Source of the DNA: Deltaproteobacteria bacterium PRO3
GTDB lineage: Bacteria > UBA10199 > DSSB01
Length of the DNA stretch: 37,926 bases
Direction of reading: 5' to 3'
Assembly (NCBI GenBank): GCA_030263375.1
Contig: SZOV01000022.1
Location: forward strand, 1-37,926
The position numbers and the translations under genes were made by a program. The notes under the pieces are model-generated. The model was given only the letters and a program-made list of their open reading frames with translations. It did no database searches and was not told where the DNA came from. Below, piece after piece: positions 23,803 to 31,308 of this stretch. How positions within the stretch are numbered: the stretch's first letter is position 1; the number at the start of each line of letters is the position of its first letter.

Positions 23803-24692
23803 AACATCTCGCTTAGGGCCGTGGACAAACTCTCACTGATGTCGATCCGGTTGCTGGGGTGCGGGACCGTATTGCAAGTGGCGATCGCCGCCGCGCCGGC
23901 CGCTGACAAATCCTCATAGGCGCGCCCCGCGAAGATCGCGTGGACGCCGACGCAGACCGGCGCCGGCCAACCCGCCGCCTTCAACTGGCGCAGGGTCTCG
24001 AGCATCGTCGCGGCGGTGGAGATGATGTCGTCGACCAAGACCGGCGTGAAACCGCTCCAGGCCTCGACCTGGGGCAGCCGCAGCTCCACCTGCCGATCGC
24101 CCAAGCGGCGCTTCTCCGCCACCGCGTAGGGGGCCCCCGCCAGCGCGGCCACCCGTGAGACCCATTGGTCGCTCTCGGCGTCGGGCCCGAGGAAGACCGG
24201 CCTCTCCACCTCGCCGCGGACCCAGGCCGCGATCTCCGGCGCGGCGCTCAGCACACGCGAGGGGATCGTGTAGATCTCGTCCAGCGTGCGGTAGCGGTGC
24301 AGGTGCGGGTCGACGGTCAGCAGGGCGTCGAAGTGCGTCGAGAGCAATTTGGCGAAATAGCGCGAGGTCACGCCCTCCCCCTCTTGAAATCTAGCGTCTT
24401 GGCGCAGGTAGGCCAGGTAGGGCGCGACGAGGACGAGCTTTTTCGCCCCCAGCTCCCGCGCCGTCGCCGCCCACCAGAGCAGCGGCGCCAGCTTGTCGTC
24501 GGGGCGGTCCAGGCTGGCGCAAAGGACCGCCGTCCGGCCCTTCAGCTCCGAGACGATACGAAGGTAGGACTCGCCGTCGGGAAAACGGCGCCACTCGAAG
24601 CGCCCCGCCTCGGCGGACAGCGAGGCCTGCAGACGCAGCGCGAGGCCTTCCTGCCCGGGCCAGGAAAAAATGATCGGCTTATCCTCGTTCAT
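23799..24692 (-). CDS. Ribose-phosphate pyrophosphokinase-like protein
   Basis: 297 residues from the ATG at 24692; the frame is open further upstream to 24815, but that part does not look coding. The protein has the PRPP synthetase fold: FPDGESYLRI, APYLAYLRQDARFQEGEGVTSR (catalytic flexible-loop region), TVDPHLH (metal binding), and the PRPP-binding loop VLVDDIISTAATM. It would make PRPP from ribose 5-phosphate and ATP. It is shorter than the housekeeping Prs (about 315 residues) and the loop differs (STAAT instead of STAGT), so it may be a specialised paralogue. Divergent partners across the promoter region include a phosphorylase that could supply or use ribose phosphates. Confidence 0.82.
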   Translation of the reverse strand: MNEDKPIIFSWPGQEGLALRLQASLSAEAGRFEWRRFPDGESYLRIVSELKGRTAVLCASLDRPDDKLAPLLWWAATARELGAKKLVLVAPYLAYLRQDARFQEGEGVTSRYFAKLLSTHFDALLTVDPHLHRYRTLDEIYTIPSRVLSAAPEIAAWVRGEVERPVFLGPDAESDQWVSRVAALAGAPYAVAEKRRLGDRQVELRLPQVEAWSGFTPVLVDDIISTAATMLETLRQLKAAGWPAPVCVGVHAIFAGRAYEDLSAAGAAAIATCNTVPHPSNRIDISESLSTALSEML

Positions 24693-24746
24693 GTCCCACG
24701 AAATTGCGGCCAAGGCCCAGCGAAACACAAGGTTTTTTTGAAAGAT

Positions 24747-24760
24747 ATGATGAGGATCAT
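24747..24760. promoter_or_regulatory. FNR/CRP-type palindrome in the divergent promoter
   Basis: ATGAT-GAGG-ATCAT, a perfect 5-4-5 inverted repeat matching TTGAT-N4-ATCAA of FNR/ANR-type regulators at 8 of 10 positions. It lies 55 bases from the PRPP-synthetase start and 75 from the usp start. A site at -41.5 would place a transcription start near 24795 for usp, with GAAAAT (24782-24787) as a poor -10. TATGAT at 24817-24822 is a better -10 but would leave almost no leader. Confidence 0.5.
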
Positions 24761-24834
24761 GTTTTGCCCTCCCAAGTGAGGGAAAATCGAAAAATCGCTC
24801 CGGATGCCGGCCCATTTATGATAAAGGGGGGTCG

Positions 24835-25773
24835 ATGAAAAAATCCTCTTCCAAAAAACGTATCCTCTGGTCCTTCAACCCCTTTCAAAACGACCCCAAG
24901 GTCCTGAAAAACGCGGTGGCCCTGCTGAAGCTGCTGTCGAAGCAAACGGGCCTGAAGGTCGAGCCGGTCTACGTCGTCAGCCCCGCCGAGGTGAACGTCG
25001 TCCTCGAGTTCAGCGTCCCCGCCAAGGACCGCTACCAGGCCGTCGCCCAGCTGGAGTGCGAGAAGGTCTTGAAGAAGATCCAATTCCCCGGCCTGCTGCC
25101 CGCGACCGTCCTGGTCGAAAACCAGGTCCGGCTCAGCGCCAGCGCCAAGGCCCTCGCGGCCTATGCCGAAAAGACCGGGGCCTACGCGCTCGTGATCGGG
25201 ACCCACGGCAAGAGCGGCCTGGGGCGGGTGCTGCTCGGCAGCTTCGCCGAGACCCTGCTCTATCACGCCAAAAACCCCGTGCTCCTGGTCAATCCCCACC
25301 TGCGGGCGCCGGCCGCCCTCAAGCACTTCCTCTTCGCCAGCGACTTCAGCCCGGCCTCGCGACGGGCCTTCGGCGAATTCTGCGCCTTCCTCAAGCCGCT
25401 CAAGGCCAAGGCCACCTTGTATCACGTCGTGCCCAAGCCCTTTCCCTGGGCCTCCCCCGCCACGGCCTACCTGCTGGGCACCCAGACCCTGAACGAGGCC
25501 CAGTACCTGCGCGAGGTCGCCCGGGAAAACCTGGACAAGGCGGAAGAATTCCAAAAGGTGGCCAAAAAGGCGGGTGTCCCCTGCGAGGTGCGCCTCGAGA
25601 CCAGCGACGAGGACGTCGCCATGGCCATCCTCAGGCGGGTCAAGGGCCTGAAGGCCGACGGCGTCGGCCTCGCCGCCCAGACCGGGCGCTGGGAGACCGC
25701 GCTGCTCGGCAGCACCTCCCGCGGCCTGCTCCGCGAGGGGCGAATTCCGGTTTGGGTCCTGCGCGCCTCGTGA
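24835..25773 (+). CDS. Tandem-domain universal stress protein
   Basis: 312 residues with two UspA-like halves. The first (about 8-158) ends in the ATP-binding pattern VIGTHGKSGLGRVLLGSFAE and NPVLLV (G-2x-G-9x-G-S). The second (about 163-312) begins FLFASDFSP and ends with AAQTGRWETALLGSTSRG and IPVWVL, where the Gly spacing is degenerate, so only the first half is likely to bind nucleotide well. Usp proteins are induced by starvation, oxygen limitation and other stresses. It is the first gene of a plus-strand operon (25 bases to the phosphorylase). A candidate FNR-type site lies upstream. GGGGGG is the only Shine-Dalgarno-like sequence before the ATG. Confidence 0.9.
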   Translation: MKKSSSKKRILWSFNPFQNDPKVLKNAVALLKLLSKQTGLKVEPVYVVSPAEVNVVLEFSVPAKDRYQAVAQLECEKVLKKIQFPGLLPATVLVENQVRLSASAKALAAYAEKTGAYALVIGTHGKSGLGRVLLGSFAETLLYHAKNPVLLVNPHLRAPAALKHFLFASDFSPASRRAFGEFCAFLKPLKAKATLYHVVPKPFPWASPATAYLLGTQTLNEAQYLREVARENLDKAEEFQKVAKKAGVPCEVRLETSDEDVAMAILRRVKGLKADGVGLAAQTGRWETALLGSTSRGLLREGRIPVWVLRAS

Positions 25774-25798
25774 TACCATCTCGGCGGGGTGACCGCGC

Positions 25799-27292
25799 GT
25801 GCCTGAGTTGATCCTCCGACAAGTCGGCATCGACACTTACCAAGAGAACATCGCCTATCTGCCGATGGGCTGCGATATCTGCCGCAGCCAGGGCTTCGGC
25901 GCCCTCTCCAAGATCGAGGTGCACTACGGCGGCCGCAGCATCCTCGCCACGCTCAACATGACCGAGAATGGACTCGTCACCGGCGGCGAGATCGGCCTCA
26001 GCCACGCCGCCTTCCGCCGCCTCGGCGCCCCCGAGGGGGCCCGCGTCTCGCTCTCGCACCCCAACCCCCTGCTCTCCTTCGACTTCGTCCGGCACAAGCT
26101 GGAAGGGGGGCACCTCGACAAGAGCCAATTCTTGGCCATCCTGAGCGACATCGTCGCCTACCGCTACTCCAACATCGAGCTGACCGCCTTCGTGATCGCC
26201 TGCTACCAGCAGACCCTCACCGAGCCCGAGATCGGCTACCTGACCGAGGCGATGATCGAGACCGGCGAGCGCATCGATTGGGGCCTGCCGCTGGTCTTGG
26301 ACAAGCACTGCATCGGCGGCATCCCCGGCAACCGCACGACGATGATCATCGTGCCCATCGTCGCGGCCTTCGGCCTGCCCATCCCCAAGACCTCGTCGCG
26401 GGCCATCACCTCGCCGTCGGGCACCGCCGACACGATGGAGGCGGTCGCCAACGTGCGTCTCGGCTTGGACGAGATGCGCGCGGTGGTCGCCGCCGAGGGC
26501 GCCTGCATCGCCTGGGGCGGCTCGGTGGCCCTGGCCCCCGCGGACGATATCCTGATCAGCGTCGAGCGGCCGCTCAACCTCGACTCGGAGGGGCAGATGA
26601 TCGCCTCCATCCTTTCGAAGAAGCGGGCCGCCGGCTCCACGCACCTGCTGCTCGACATCCCGATCGGACCCACCGCCAAGGTGCATTCGACCGAGGAGGC
26701 AGAGCGCTTGAAAAAGCGCTTCGAGCGGATCGGCGCGCGGGTCGGCCTGCAGATGCGCGTCGTCTTCACCGACGGCCTCCAACCCGTCGGGCGCGGCATC
26801 GGCCCCGCCCTCGAGGCCCTCGACGTGCTGCAAGTCTTGCAAAGGAAGCCCGGACACCCCGAAGACCTAAGGGAAAAATCTCTCTCCCTGGCCGGGGAGC
26901 TGCTCGAGTTCAGCGGCAAGGTCGCGGCTGGCGAGGGCCTGGACCGGGCCCGGGAGATCCTGGACAGCGGCCAGGCCTGGGAAAAATTCCAGGGCATCGC
27001 GCGGCGCCAGGGCGGCCTGAAAGAGCCCCGGCCGGCCCGCCACTCCGCGCCGGTCTTGAGTCCCACGGCCGGACGCGTCGGCGCCATCCACAACCAGAAG
27101 ATCGCGCGGACGGCGAAGCTGGCCGGCGCCCCGCAAGATCCCGGAGCGGGGGTGTTATTGGAAAAGAAGCTCGGCGACGCCGTCGCCTCCGGCGAGGTCC
27201 TGTTCCGCGTCTTCGCCGAGACCGAGGAGGAGCTGCGCTTCGCCCTGCAATACGTCGCCGCCAACCCCGACTTGATCGCCATCGGAGGCTGA
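25799..27292 (+). CDS. Thymidine phosphorylase, type 2 family (possibly AMP phosphorylase)
   Basis: 497 residues with a GTG start, longer than classical DeoA (about 440) because of an N-terminal domain of roughly 85 residues. It shows the phosphate-binding block KHCIGGIPGNRTT (169-181), KTSSRAITSPSGTADTME (197-214), AWGGSVALAPADD, SKKRAAGSTH, and the C-terminal pyrimidine nucleoside phosphorylase domain (PTAGRVGAIHNQKI, DAVASGEVLF). These strings occur in both the type 2 thymidine phosphorylases and the archaeal AMP phosphorylases, so the substrate, a nucleoside or a nucleoside 5'-monophosphate, is open. Phosphorolysis would give ribose 1-phosphate or ribose 1,5-bisphosphate. Its divergent neighbour is a PRPP synthetase-like enzyme, which suggests a linked nucleotide salvage or recycling step. 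Five bases separate it from the MFS gene. Confidence 0.85.
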   Translation: MPELILRQVGIDTYQENIAYLPMGCDICRSQGFGALSKIEVHYGGRSILATLNMTENGLVTGGEIGLSHAAFRRLGAPEGARVSLSHPNPLLSFDFVRHKLEGGHLDKSQFLAILSDIVAYRYSNIELTAFVIACYQQTLTEPEIGYLTEAMIETGERIDWGLPLVLDKHCIGGIPGNRTTMIIVPIVAAFGLPIPKTSSRAITSPSGTADTMEAVANVRLGLDEMRAVVAAEGACIAWGGSVALAPADDILISVERPLNLDSEGQMIASILSKKRAAGSTHLLLDIPIGPTAKVHSTEEAERLKKRFERIGARVGLQMRVVFTDGLQPVGRGIGPALEALDVLQVLQRKPGHPEDLREKSLSLAGELLEFSGKVAAGEGLDRAREILDSGQAWEKFQGIARRQGGLKEPRPARHSAPVLSPTAGRVGAIHNQKIARTAKLAGAPQDPGAGVLLEKKLGDAVASGEVLFRVFAETEEELRFALQYVAANPDLIAIGG

Positions 27293-27297
27293 TTCCC

Positions 27298-28491
27298 ATG
27301 TTTCGCGGCGTCACCCGCAACGTCTACCTGCTCGGCCTGCTCAGCCTGTTCAACGACTTCAGCGCGGACATGGTGACGCCGCTCCTGCCGGCCTACCTGG
27401 CCACCCTGGGACTGGGCGCGGGTTTTTTGGGGATCATGGAGGGAGTCGCCAACGCCCTCTCCCACATCACCGCCCTGCTCTCCGGCTGGGTGGACGACCG
27501 GAAGCACCGCAGCAAGCGCATCGCGGTGGGCGGCTACGCCCTCTGCGCCTTCGTGCGGCCCCTGATCGCGATCCCCATCCCAGCGGTGATCCTTGCGGTG
27601 CGCTTCCTCGACCGGATCGGCAAGGGGATCCGCACCGCGCCGCGCGACCGCCTGCTCACCGACTCCCTTGATAAAAAGCACTGGGGCAAGGCCTTCGGGA
27701 TCCAGCGGGCCCTCGACCACACCGGCGCCCTGCTCGGACCTCCCTTGGCCGCCTTGCTGCTGGGATACTACGGCCTATCCTACTCTCAGCTCTTTCTGAT
27801 CGCCGCCGTCCCCGCCGTCTTGTCCATCCTGATCGTGCCGCTGTGGATCAAGGAAAGGCAGGCGCAGGAGCCGGAAAATCGGCCTCGCCTGACCTGGAAA
27901 AATCTGCCCTCCCCGCTGAAGCGCTACATCCTGATCATCTTCCTGGTGGCCTTCAGCACGCCCAGCGAGCTCTTCCTCATCATGAAGCTGCAGAGCCTGG
28001 GCCTACCCGCCTACCAGCAGCCCTTGGCTTGGGGCCTGCTGACGCTCTGCACTCTGCTCGCCGCCTTCCTGGGCGGCGTCCTCGCCGACCGCTGGAGCCA
28101 GCGCCGCACGATCGCGGTGGGCTGGGCGCTTTTTTCAGGGGTCTTCTTCGCCTTCGCCTTCAACGGACACCTGACCTGGTCCTGGGTTTTGATCGGGATC
28201 TACGGCTTTCAGGCGGGCCTGGTCGAGGCCTCGGAGCGGGCCTATCCCGCCAGCGTGGTGCCCGCCGAGATCCGCGCCACCGCGATGGGCTGGTATTACT
28301 TCGCCTACGGATTGGGGCTATTGCCGGCCTCGGTGCTGTTCGGTTTCCTGTGGTCGCATTTTTCGCCGAAGGTCGCCTTCGCCAGCTATGGGGCCATGAC
28401 CCTCTTGGTCATCCCCCTGCTGGCCCTGCTGCCGACCCACCGCGACGGAGGGGAAAAAGGCCGGCGCCCCTACCAGGCGGCGCTGCGATAA
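27298..28491 (+). CDS. Major facilitator superfamily transporter
   Basis: 397 residues from the ATG at 27298 with GGAGG six bases upstream; the frame runs open far upstream but that is the shadow of the phosphorylase gene. About 12 membrane helices are predictable. Typical MFS loop motifs are seen: GWVDDRKHRSKR after TM2 (the GxLaDrxGrk loop) and FLDRIGKGIRTAPRDRLL, a string found in a subgroup of putative drug or sugar efflux MFS proteins, plus GVLADRWSQRRT in the second half. The substrate is unknown. As the third gene of the usp-phosphorylase operon it may carry a nucleoside, base or sugar product; this is inference only. Confidence 0.85.
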   Translation: MFRGVTRNVYLLGLLSLFNDFSADMVTPLLPAYLATLGLGAGFLGIMEGVANALSHITALLSGWVDDRKHRSKRIAVGGYALCAFVRPLIAIPIPAVILAVRFLDRIGKGIRTAPRDRLLTDSLDKKHWGKAFGIQRALDHTGALLGPPLAALLLGYYGLSYSQLFLIAAVPAVLSILIVPLWIKERQAQEPENRPRLTWKNLPSPLKRYILIIFLVAFSTPSELFLIMKLQSLGLPAYQQPLAWGLLTLCTLLAAFLGGVLADRWSQRRTIAVGWALFSGVFFAFAFNGHLTWSWVLIGIYGFQAGLVEASERAYPASVVPAEIRATAMGWYYFAYGLGLLPASVLFGFLWSHFSPKVAFASYGAMTLLVIPLLALLPTHRDGGEKGRRPYQAALR

Positions 28492-28559
28492 AATTTGCTT
28501 TAAGCTTAGGAACAATGATAACGATTCTTCGAAAGCCTTTCGAAACAAAGGAGCTTCCT

Positions 28560-29027
28560 GTGCGCACTCTCCTCACGGTCCTTGCCCTTGCCACTTTCTT
28601 ATGGAGCGTCGGTCCCGAAGCCGGGGCGACGCAGCCCTTGGCCCACCCGCCGGCGACGCGTTCCACCATCGGCCTCAAGCAGTACATGGCGAAGTTCGGC
28701 AGCATGCTGGCAGGTCTCGAAATCATCCAATTGAAAGAGAAGAAGCCGGACTGGCCCGCGATCGATATCTCGGTCAAGGAGTTGAGTGAGACCCTCGCGG
28801 AGATGCAGAAGGCCGACAAGGACAACGCCTATAAAGAATTCACCGATGTCTTGGCCGCGGGGATGGTCGAATTGAAAGACAAGGCCGCCAAGCGCGACAA
28901 GAGCTTCTTCCGCTCGCTCGACAAGATCAGCGAGTCCTGCTTCAAGTGCCACGCCGCCCACCGGCCGGGGGATTATCTGATCCCCGAGAAGGGCGACGAT
29001 AAGCTGTCGAAAGAAACCGGAAAATAA
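28560..29027 (+). CDS. Exported cytochrome c'-like class II cytochrome
   Basis: 155 residues from a GTG at 28560 with AAAGGAG six bases upstream, which yields a clean signal peptide (VRTLLTVLALATFLWSVGPEAGA); an ATG at 28515 would add 15 charged residues and spoil it. The mature protein is helical (four-helix-bundle pattern) with one haem motif CFKCH near the C-terminus, followed by AAHRPGDYL. A single C-terminal CxxCH after three or four helices is the layout of class II cytochromes c (c' and c556). It would be periplasmic, binding haem covalently, for electron transfer or gas binding. It lies 68 bases after the MFS gene and may be in the same operon. Confidence 0.8.
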   Translation: MRTLLTVLALATFLWSVGPEAGATQPLAHPPATRSTIGLKQYMAKFGSMLAGLEIIQLKEKKPDWPAIDISVKELSETLAEMQKADKDNAYKEFTDVLAAGMVELKDKAAKRDKSFFRSLDKISESCFKCHAAHRPGDYLIPEKGDDKLSKETGK

Positions 29028-29030
29028 ATG

Positions 29031-29059
29031 GTAGGGGCGAACACAAGGTTCGCCCCTAC
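29031..29059. repeat. Perfect 12-bp hairpin of the GTAGGGGCG intergenic type
   Basis: GTAGGGGCGAAC-ACAAG-GTTCGCCCCTAC, three bases after the cytochrome stop and two before the convergent DUF2203 gene's stop. Palindromes of the GTAGGGGCG type are scattered through many bacterial genomes. There is no T-run on either strand, so it is not a typical intrinsic terminator, though it may help end both convergent transcripts. Confidence 0.8.
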
Positions 29060-29061
29060 AA

Positions 29062-29424
29062 CTATCGATTGATCGCAATCCGGCCGGAGAACCCGTCGTG
29101 GTAGCCGTGGAAGTATTGGATGCGGTCGTCGCCGAAGCGCCAGCAGTAGTAGCCCTCGCCGTTGTCGAAGTCGACCAGCCAGATGCCCTTGGGCTGGCAG
29201 CCCAGCTTCATGATCTTCTCGCTCCAGTGATTGAGGACGCCGGCGATCTCCTGCTCGATGGCCTTCCACTTCTCGGGCTCGTGCTGGTGGTGCTTGAGCT
29301 TCTCCTCGAGGACCAGAAACTGATCGACCGCCTCCTTGGTGATCTTACGGATCACCGGCAAGAGCGCCTCGGCCTGCTCGAGCGTGAATTTCTGGCGCTG
29401 GAAGATCTTGACGACGTCGCCCAT
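29062..29424 (-). CDS. DUF2203 family protein
   Basis: 120 residues, the usual size of DUF2203 proteins. The N-terminal half is helical (FTLEQAEALLPVIRKITKEA, a family hallmark). The C-terminal half has GIWLVDFDN, GYYCWRFGDDRIQYFHGYHDGFSGR, again diagnostic (CWR-x-GE-x-x-I-x-x-x-H ... G-F-x-x-R). The biochemical role of the family is unknown to me. It is downstream of the ferredoxin and queC genes on the same strand, 43 bases after the ferredoxin stop, and may be co-transcribed. No signal peptide, so cytoplasmic. Confidence 0.8.
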   Translation of the reverse strand: MGDVVKIFQRQKFTLEQAEALLPVIRKITKEAVDQFLVLEEKLKHHQHEPEKWKAIEQEIAGVLNHWSEKIMKLGCQPKGIWLVDFDNGEGYYCWRFGDDRIQYFHGYHDGFSGRIAINR

Positions 29425-29467
29425 AAACCAAGTTTATCCCAAACAAGTCGAAGGCGTCCAGCCGCGA

Positions 29468-29782
29468 TCACTTGTAGATCGCCAGGCGCTCGACCACCTC
29501 GCCCTTTTCGATGTGGCGATCCAGGATCTCCCGGGCATCGGCCTCGTTCTCGACGTGGTACCAAACCCCTTCGGGGTAGACGACCACGGCCGGGCCGAAC
29601 TCGCAGTGATCCAGGCAGCCGGCCGCGTTGGCGCGCACCTTGCCCTTCAGGCCGCGCCGCTTGACCTCTTCCTTGAAGAACTCGCGGATCTTCTCGGAGC
29701 CGCGGGCGGTGCAGCAGCCGCGCGGGTCGTCGGGCTTGCGCTCGTTGGTGCAGATGAAGATATGGCGCTCGAACTTGGGCAT
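29468..29782 (-). CDS. Thioredoxin-like [2Fe-2S] ferredoxin
   Basis: 104 residues from the ATG at 29782, chosen for GAGGAG upstream; the frame extends ten codons further. Cysteines follow the thioredoxin-like 2Fe-2S pattern: C near residue 11 and a CC pair in DPRGCC, then CLDHC. Context strings HIFICTN and GPAVVVYPEGVWYH are typical of this small ferredoxin family, related to the NuoE fold. It would act as a cytoplasmic electron carrier. It starts ten bases after queC on the same strand. Radical-SAM steps such as QueE need electrons, so a link to deazaguanine synthesis is possible but unproven. Confidence 0.85.
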   Translation of the reverse strand: MPKFERHIFICTNERKPDDPRGCCTARGSEKIREFFKEEVKRRGLKGKVRANAAGCLDHCEFGPAVVVYPEGVWYHVENEADAREILDRHIEKGEVVERLAIYK

Positions 29783-29792
29783 GAAAAGCTCC

Positions 29793-30458
29793 TCAGGGCA
29801 TCTTAGCCGCAATTCCCAGGGCGTGAAAGGCCTTCCGCCGCTCCTCGCACTTGTTGCAGTCCCCGCAGGGCTCGGTGCCCCGGGGACGGATGCAGGAAAA
29901 AGTTAAGGCATAAGGAAAATTCGGGTGCCGCGCGACGACCTCGGCCTTTGAAAGCTCGCGAAAGGGGGCCTCGACCTTGAGCGGGCGCGGCAGGCCGAGG
30001 CGGCAGGTCTCTTGAAAGCTCGCGAAGAAGGCCGCCTGTCCGTCGCCGAAGGGATTGGCGCTCAAGACGCCGATCCAGACCTCCCCCAACGACCGCGCCT
30101 GGGCGTAGACCGCCGCCTGGGTCAGCAACATCAGATTGCGCGCGGGCAGGTAGACCGCCTCGTCGCGCGAGGCGGCGTCCGGCACGCCCGCGCCGGTGAA
30201 GGCCCAATGCCCCGGAAACAGCTCGCCGAGCGGCGTGCGCAGGACCGCGAGCTCGCGCAGGCGGGGATGGGCCAGGGCCGCGAGCAGGCGCCGCAGCCAG
30301 TGGAGCTCGGCCTCTTCCCAGACGAAACCCGTCGCGACGTAGAGCGGAAAGACCTCCCGGCCGCGATCCAAACCCTCTTGAATCAGGACCGCGCTGTCGA
30401 GGCCGCCGCTAACCAGGACGCAGAGCCCCGCGGCCTGGGGATTTTGCTCGGAAAGCAT
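29793..30458 (-). CDS. queC: 7-cyano-7-deazaguanine synthase
   Basis: 221 residues from the ATG at 30458, which has GGAGA at a good distance; an ATG two codons earlier touches the ribosome site. The ATP-pyrophosphatase P-loop SGGLDS is at 17-22. The zinc-binding cluster CIRP...CGDCNKC (Cys 189, 198, 201, 204) followed by ERRKAF is the QueC signature. It converts 7-carboxy-7-deazaguanine to preQ0 with ammonia and ATP in queuosine synthesis. A QueD homologue is 850 bases away on the other strand, supporting the pathway; QueE is not in the window. It may form an operon with the ferredoxin and DUF2203 genes. Confidence 0.9.
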   Translation of the reverse strand: MLSEQNPQAAGLCVLVSGGLDSAVLIQEGLDRGREVFPLYVATGFVWEEAELHWLRRLLAALAHPRLRELAVLRTPLGELFPGHWAFTGAGVPDAASRDEAVYLPARNLMLLTQAAVYAQARSLGEVWIGVLSANPFGDGQAAFFASFQETCRLGLPRPLKVEAPFRELSKAEVVARHPNFPYALTFSCIRPRGTEPCGDCNKCEERRKAFHALGIAAKMP

Positions 30459-30564
30459 GGTCATTCTCCAGGGCTAACACAGGCCCGACGAGACCGGCAA
30501 GCGCGGCCGCGCCGGGCCCATTGCCCGCTTGACTCGCCTCCGGGGCTGCGCGTAACGTCGGGCG

Positions 30565-31302
30565 ATGCAAGTGAAGGGATGCACCGTCTTGATCACGGGC
30601 GCGGCCAAGCGCGTCGGCCGCGTCATCGCCCTGACCCTCGCGGCGGCGGGCGCGGACATCCTCATTCACTACAACCGCTCCGACAAGGACGCGAAGGCCC
30701 TGCAGGCCCTGATCCGCAAAAAATTCAAAAGGACGCCGGGCCTGCTGCGCGGCGACCTCGCCAAATTCTCCGAATTGAAACGCCTGGCCGAGGAGGCCTG
30801 GAAGCTCCGCAAGAAGGTGGACGTCCTCGTCAACAATGCCTCCACCTTCTATCCCACGCCGCTCGGCAAGGTGAGCGAGGCGCAGTGGGAAGACCTCTTC
30901 AACGTCAACGCCCGCGCACCCTTTTTCTTGAGCGAGGCCCTGGGCCTCAAGATGAAAAAGCGCGGCAAGGGCAAGATCGTCAACATCGCGGATTGGGCGG
31001 CATTGCAACCCTACACGCAGTACGTCCCCTACTGCGCCAGCAAGGCGGCCCTGGTCGCGGTCAGCCAAGGGATGGCGCGAACCCTGGCCCCCGAGGTGCA
31101 AATCAACACCATCCTGCCCGGCCCGGTGATGTGGCCCGACGACCTGGGCCCGGCGGTGATGAAGAGCGTGATCCGCAACACGCCGCTCAAGCGCATCGGC
31201 ACGCCGCAGGACATCGCCAACGCGGCCAAATTTCTCATCGAAGGCAGCGATTTCATGACCGGCTCGCTCGTCCACGTCGACGGCGGCCGGCACATCGACT
31301 GA
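30565..31302 (+). CDS. Pteridine-reductase-like short-chain dehydrogenase
   Basis: 245 residues. An SDR Rossmann fold: nucleotide-binding TGAAKRVGR (11-19), with Arg and Lys favouring NADPH, NNAS (90-93), and YCASK giving Tyr 156 and Lys 160. The usual catalytic Ser is replaced by Asp 143 (NIADW), 13 residues before the Tyr, exactly as in pteridine reductase PTR1 and FolM-type dihydromonapterin reductases. STFYPTPL after NNA is also characteristic. It probably reduces a pterin or dihydrofolate. It overlaps operonically with queD (six-base gap), which makes pterin-type substrates likely. There is no good ribosome site before the ATG. Confidence 0.82.
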   Translation: MQVKGCTVLITGAAKRVGRVIALTLAAAGADILIHYNRSDKDAKALQALIRKKFKRTPGLLRGDLAKFSELKRLAEEAWKLRKKVDVLVNNASTFYPTPLGKVSEAQWEDLFNVNARAPFFLSEALGLKMKKRGKGKIVNIADWAALQPYTQYVPYCASKAALVAVSQGMARTLAPEVQINTILPGPVMWPDDLGPAVMKSVIRNTPLKRIGTPQDIANAAKFLIEGSDFMTGSLVHVDGGRHID

Positions 31303-31308
31303 AAAGCT

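Noticed and set aside
24757-25836. A long minus-strand frame across the universal stress protein gene
   Set aside because: The plus strand encodes clear Usp motifs; the minus frame is low-complexity and also covers the divergent promoter region.
26278-27297. A long N-terminal extension of the MFS transporter
   Set aside because: The open frame upstream of 27298 is out of frame with the phosphorylase and Arg/Pro/Gly-rich; the ATG at 27298 has a proper ribosome site and starts a membrane helix.
27843-28559. A long N-terminal extension of the cytochrome
   Set aside because: The extension overlaps the MFS gene in another frame; the GTG at 28560 has a strong ribosome site and yields a clean signal peptide.
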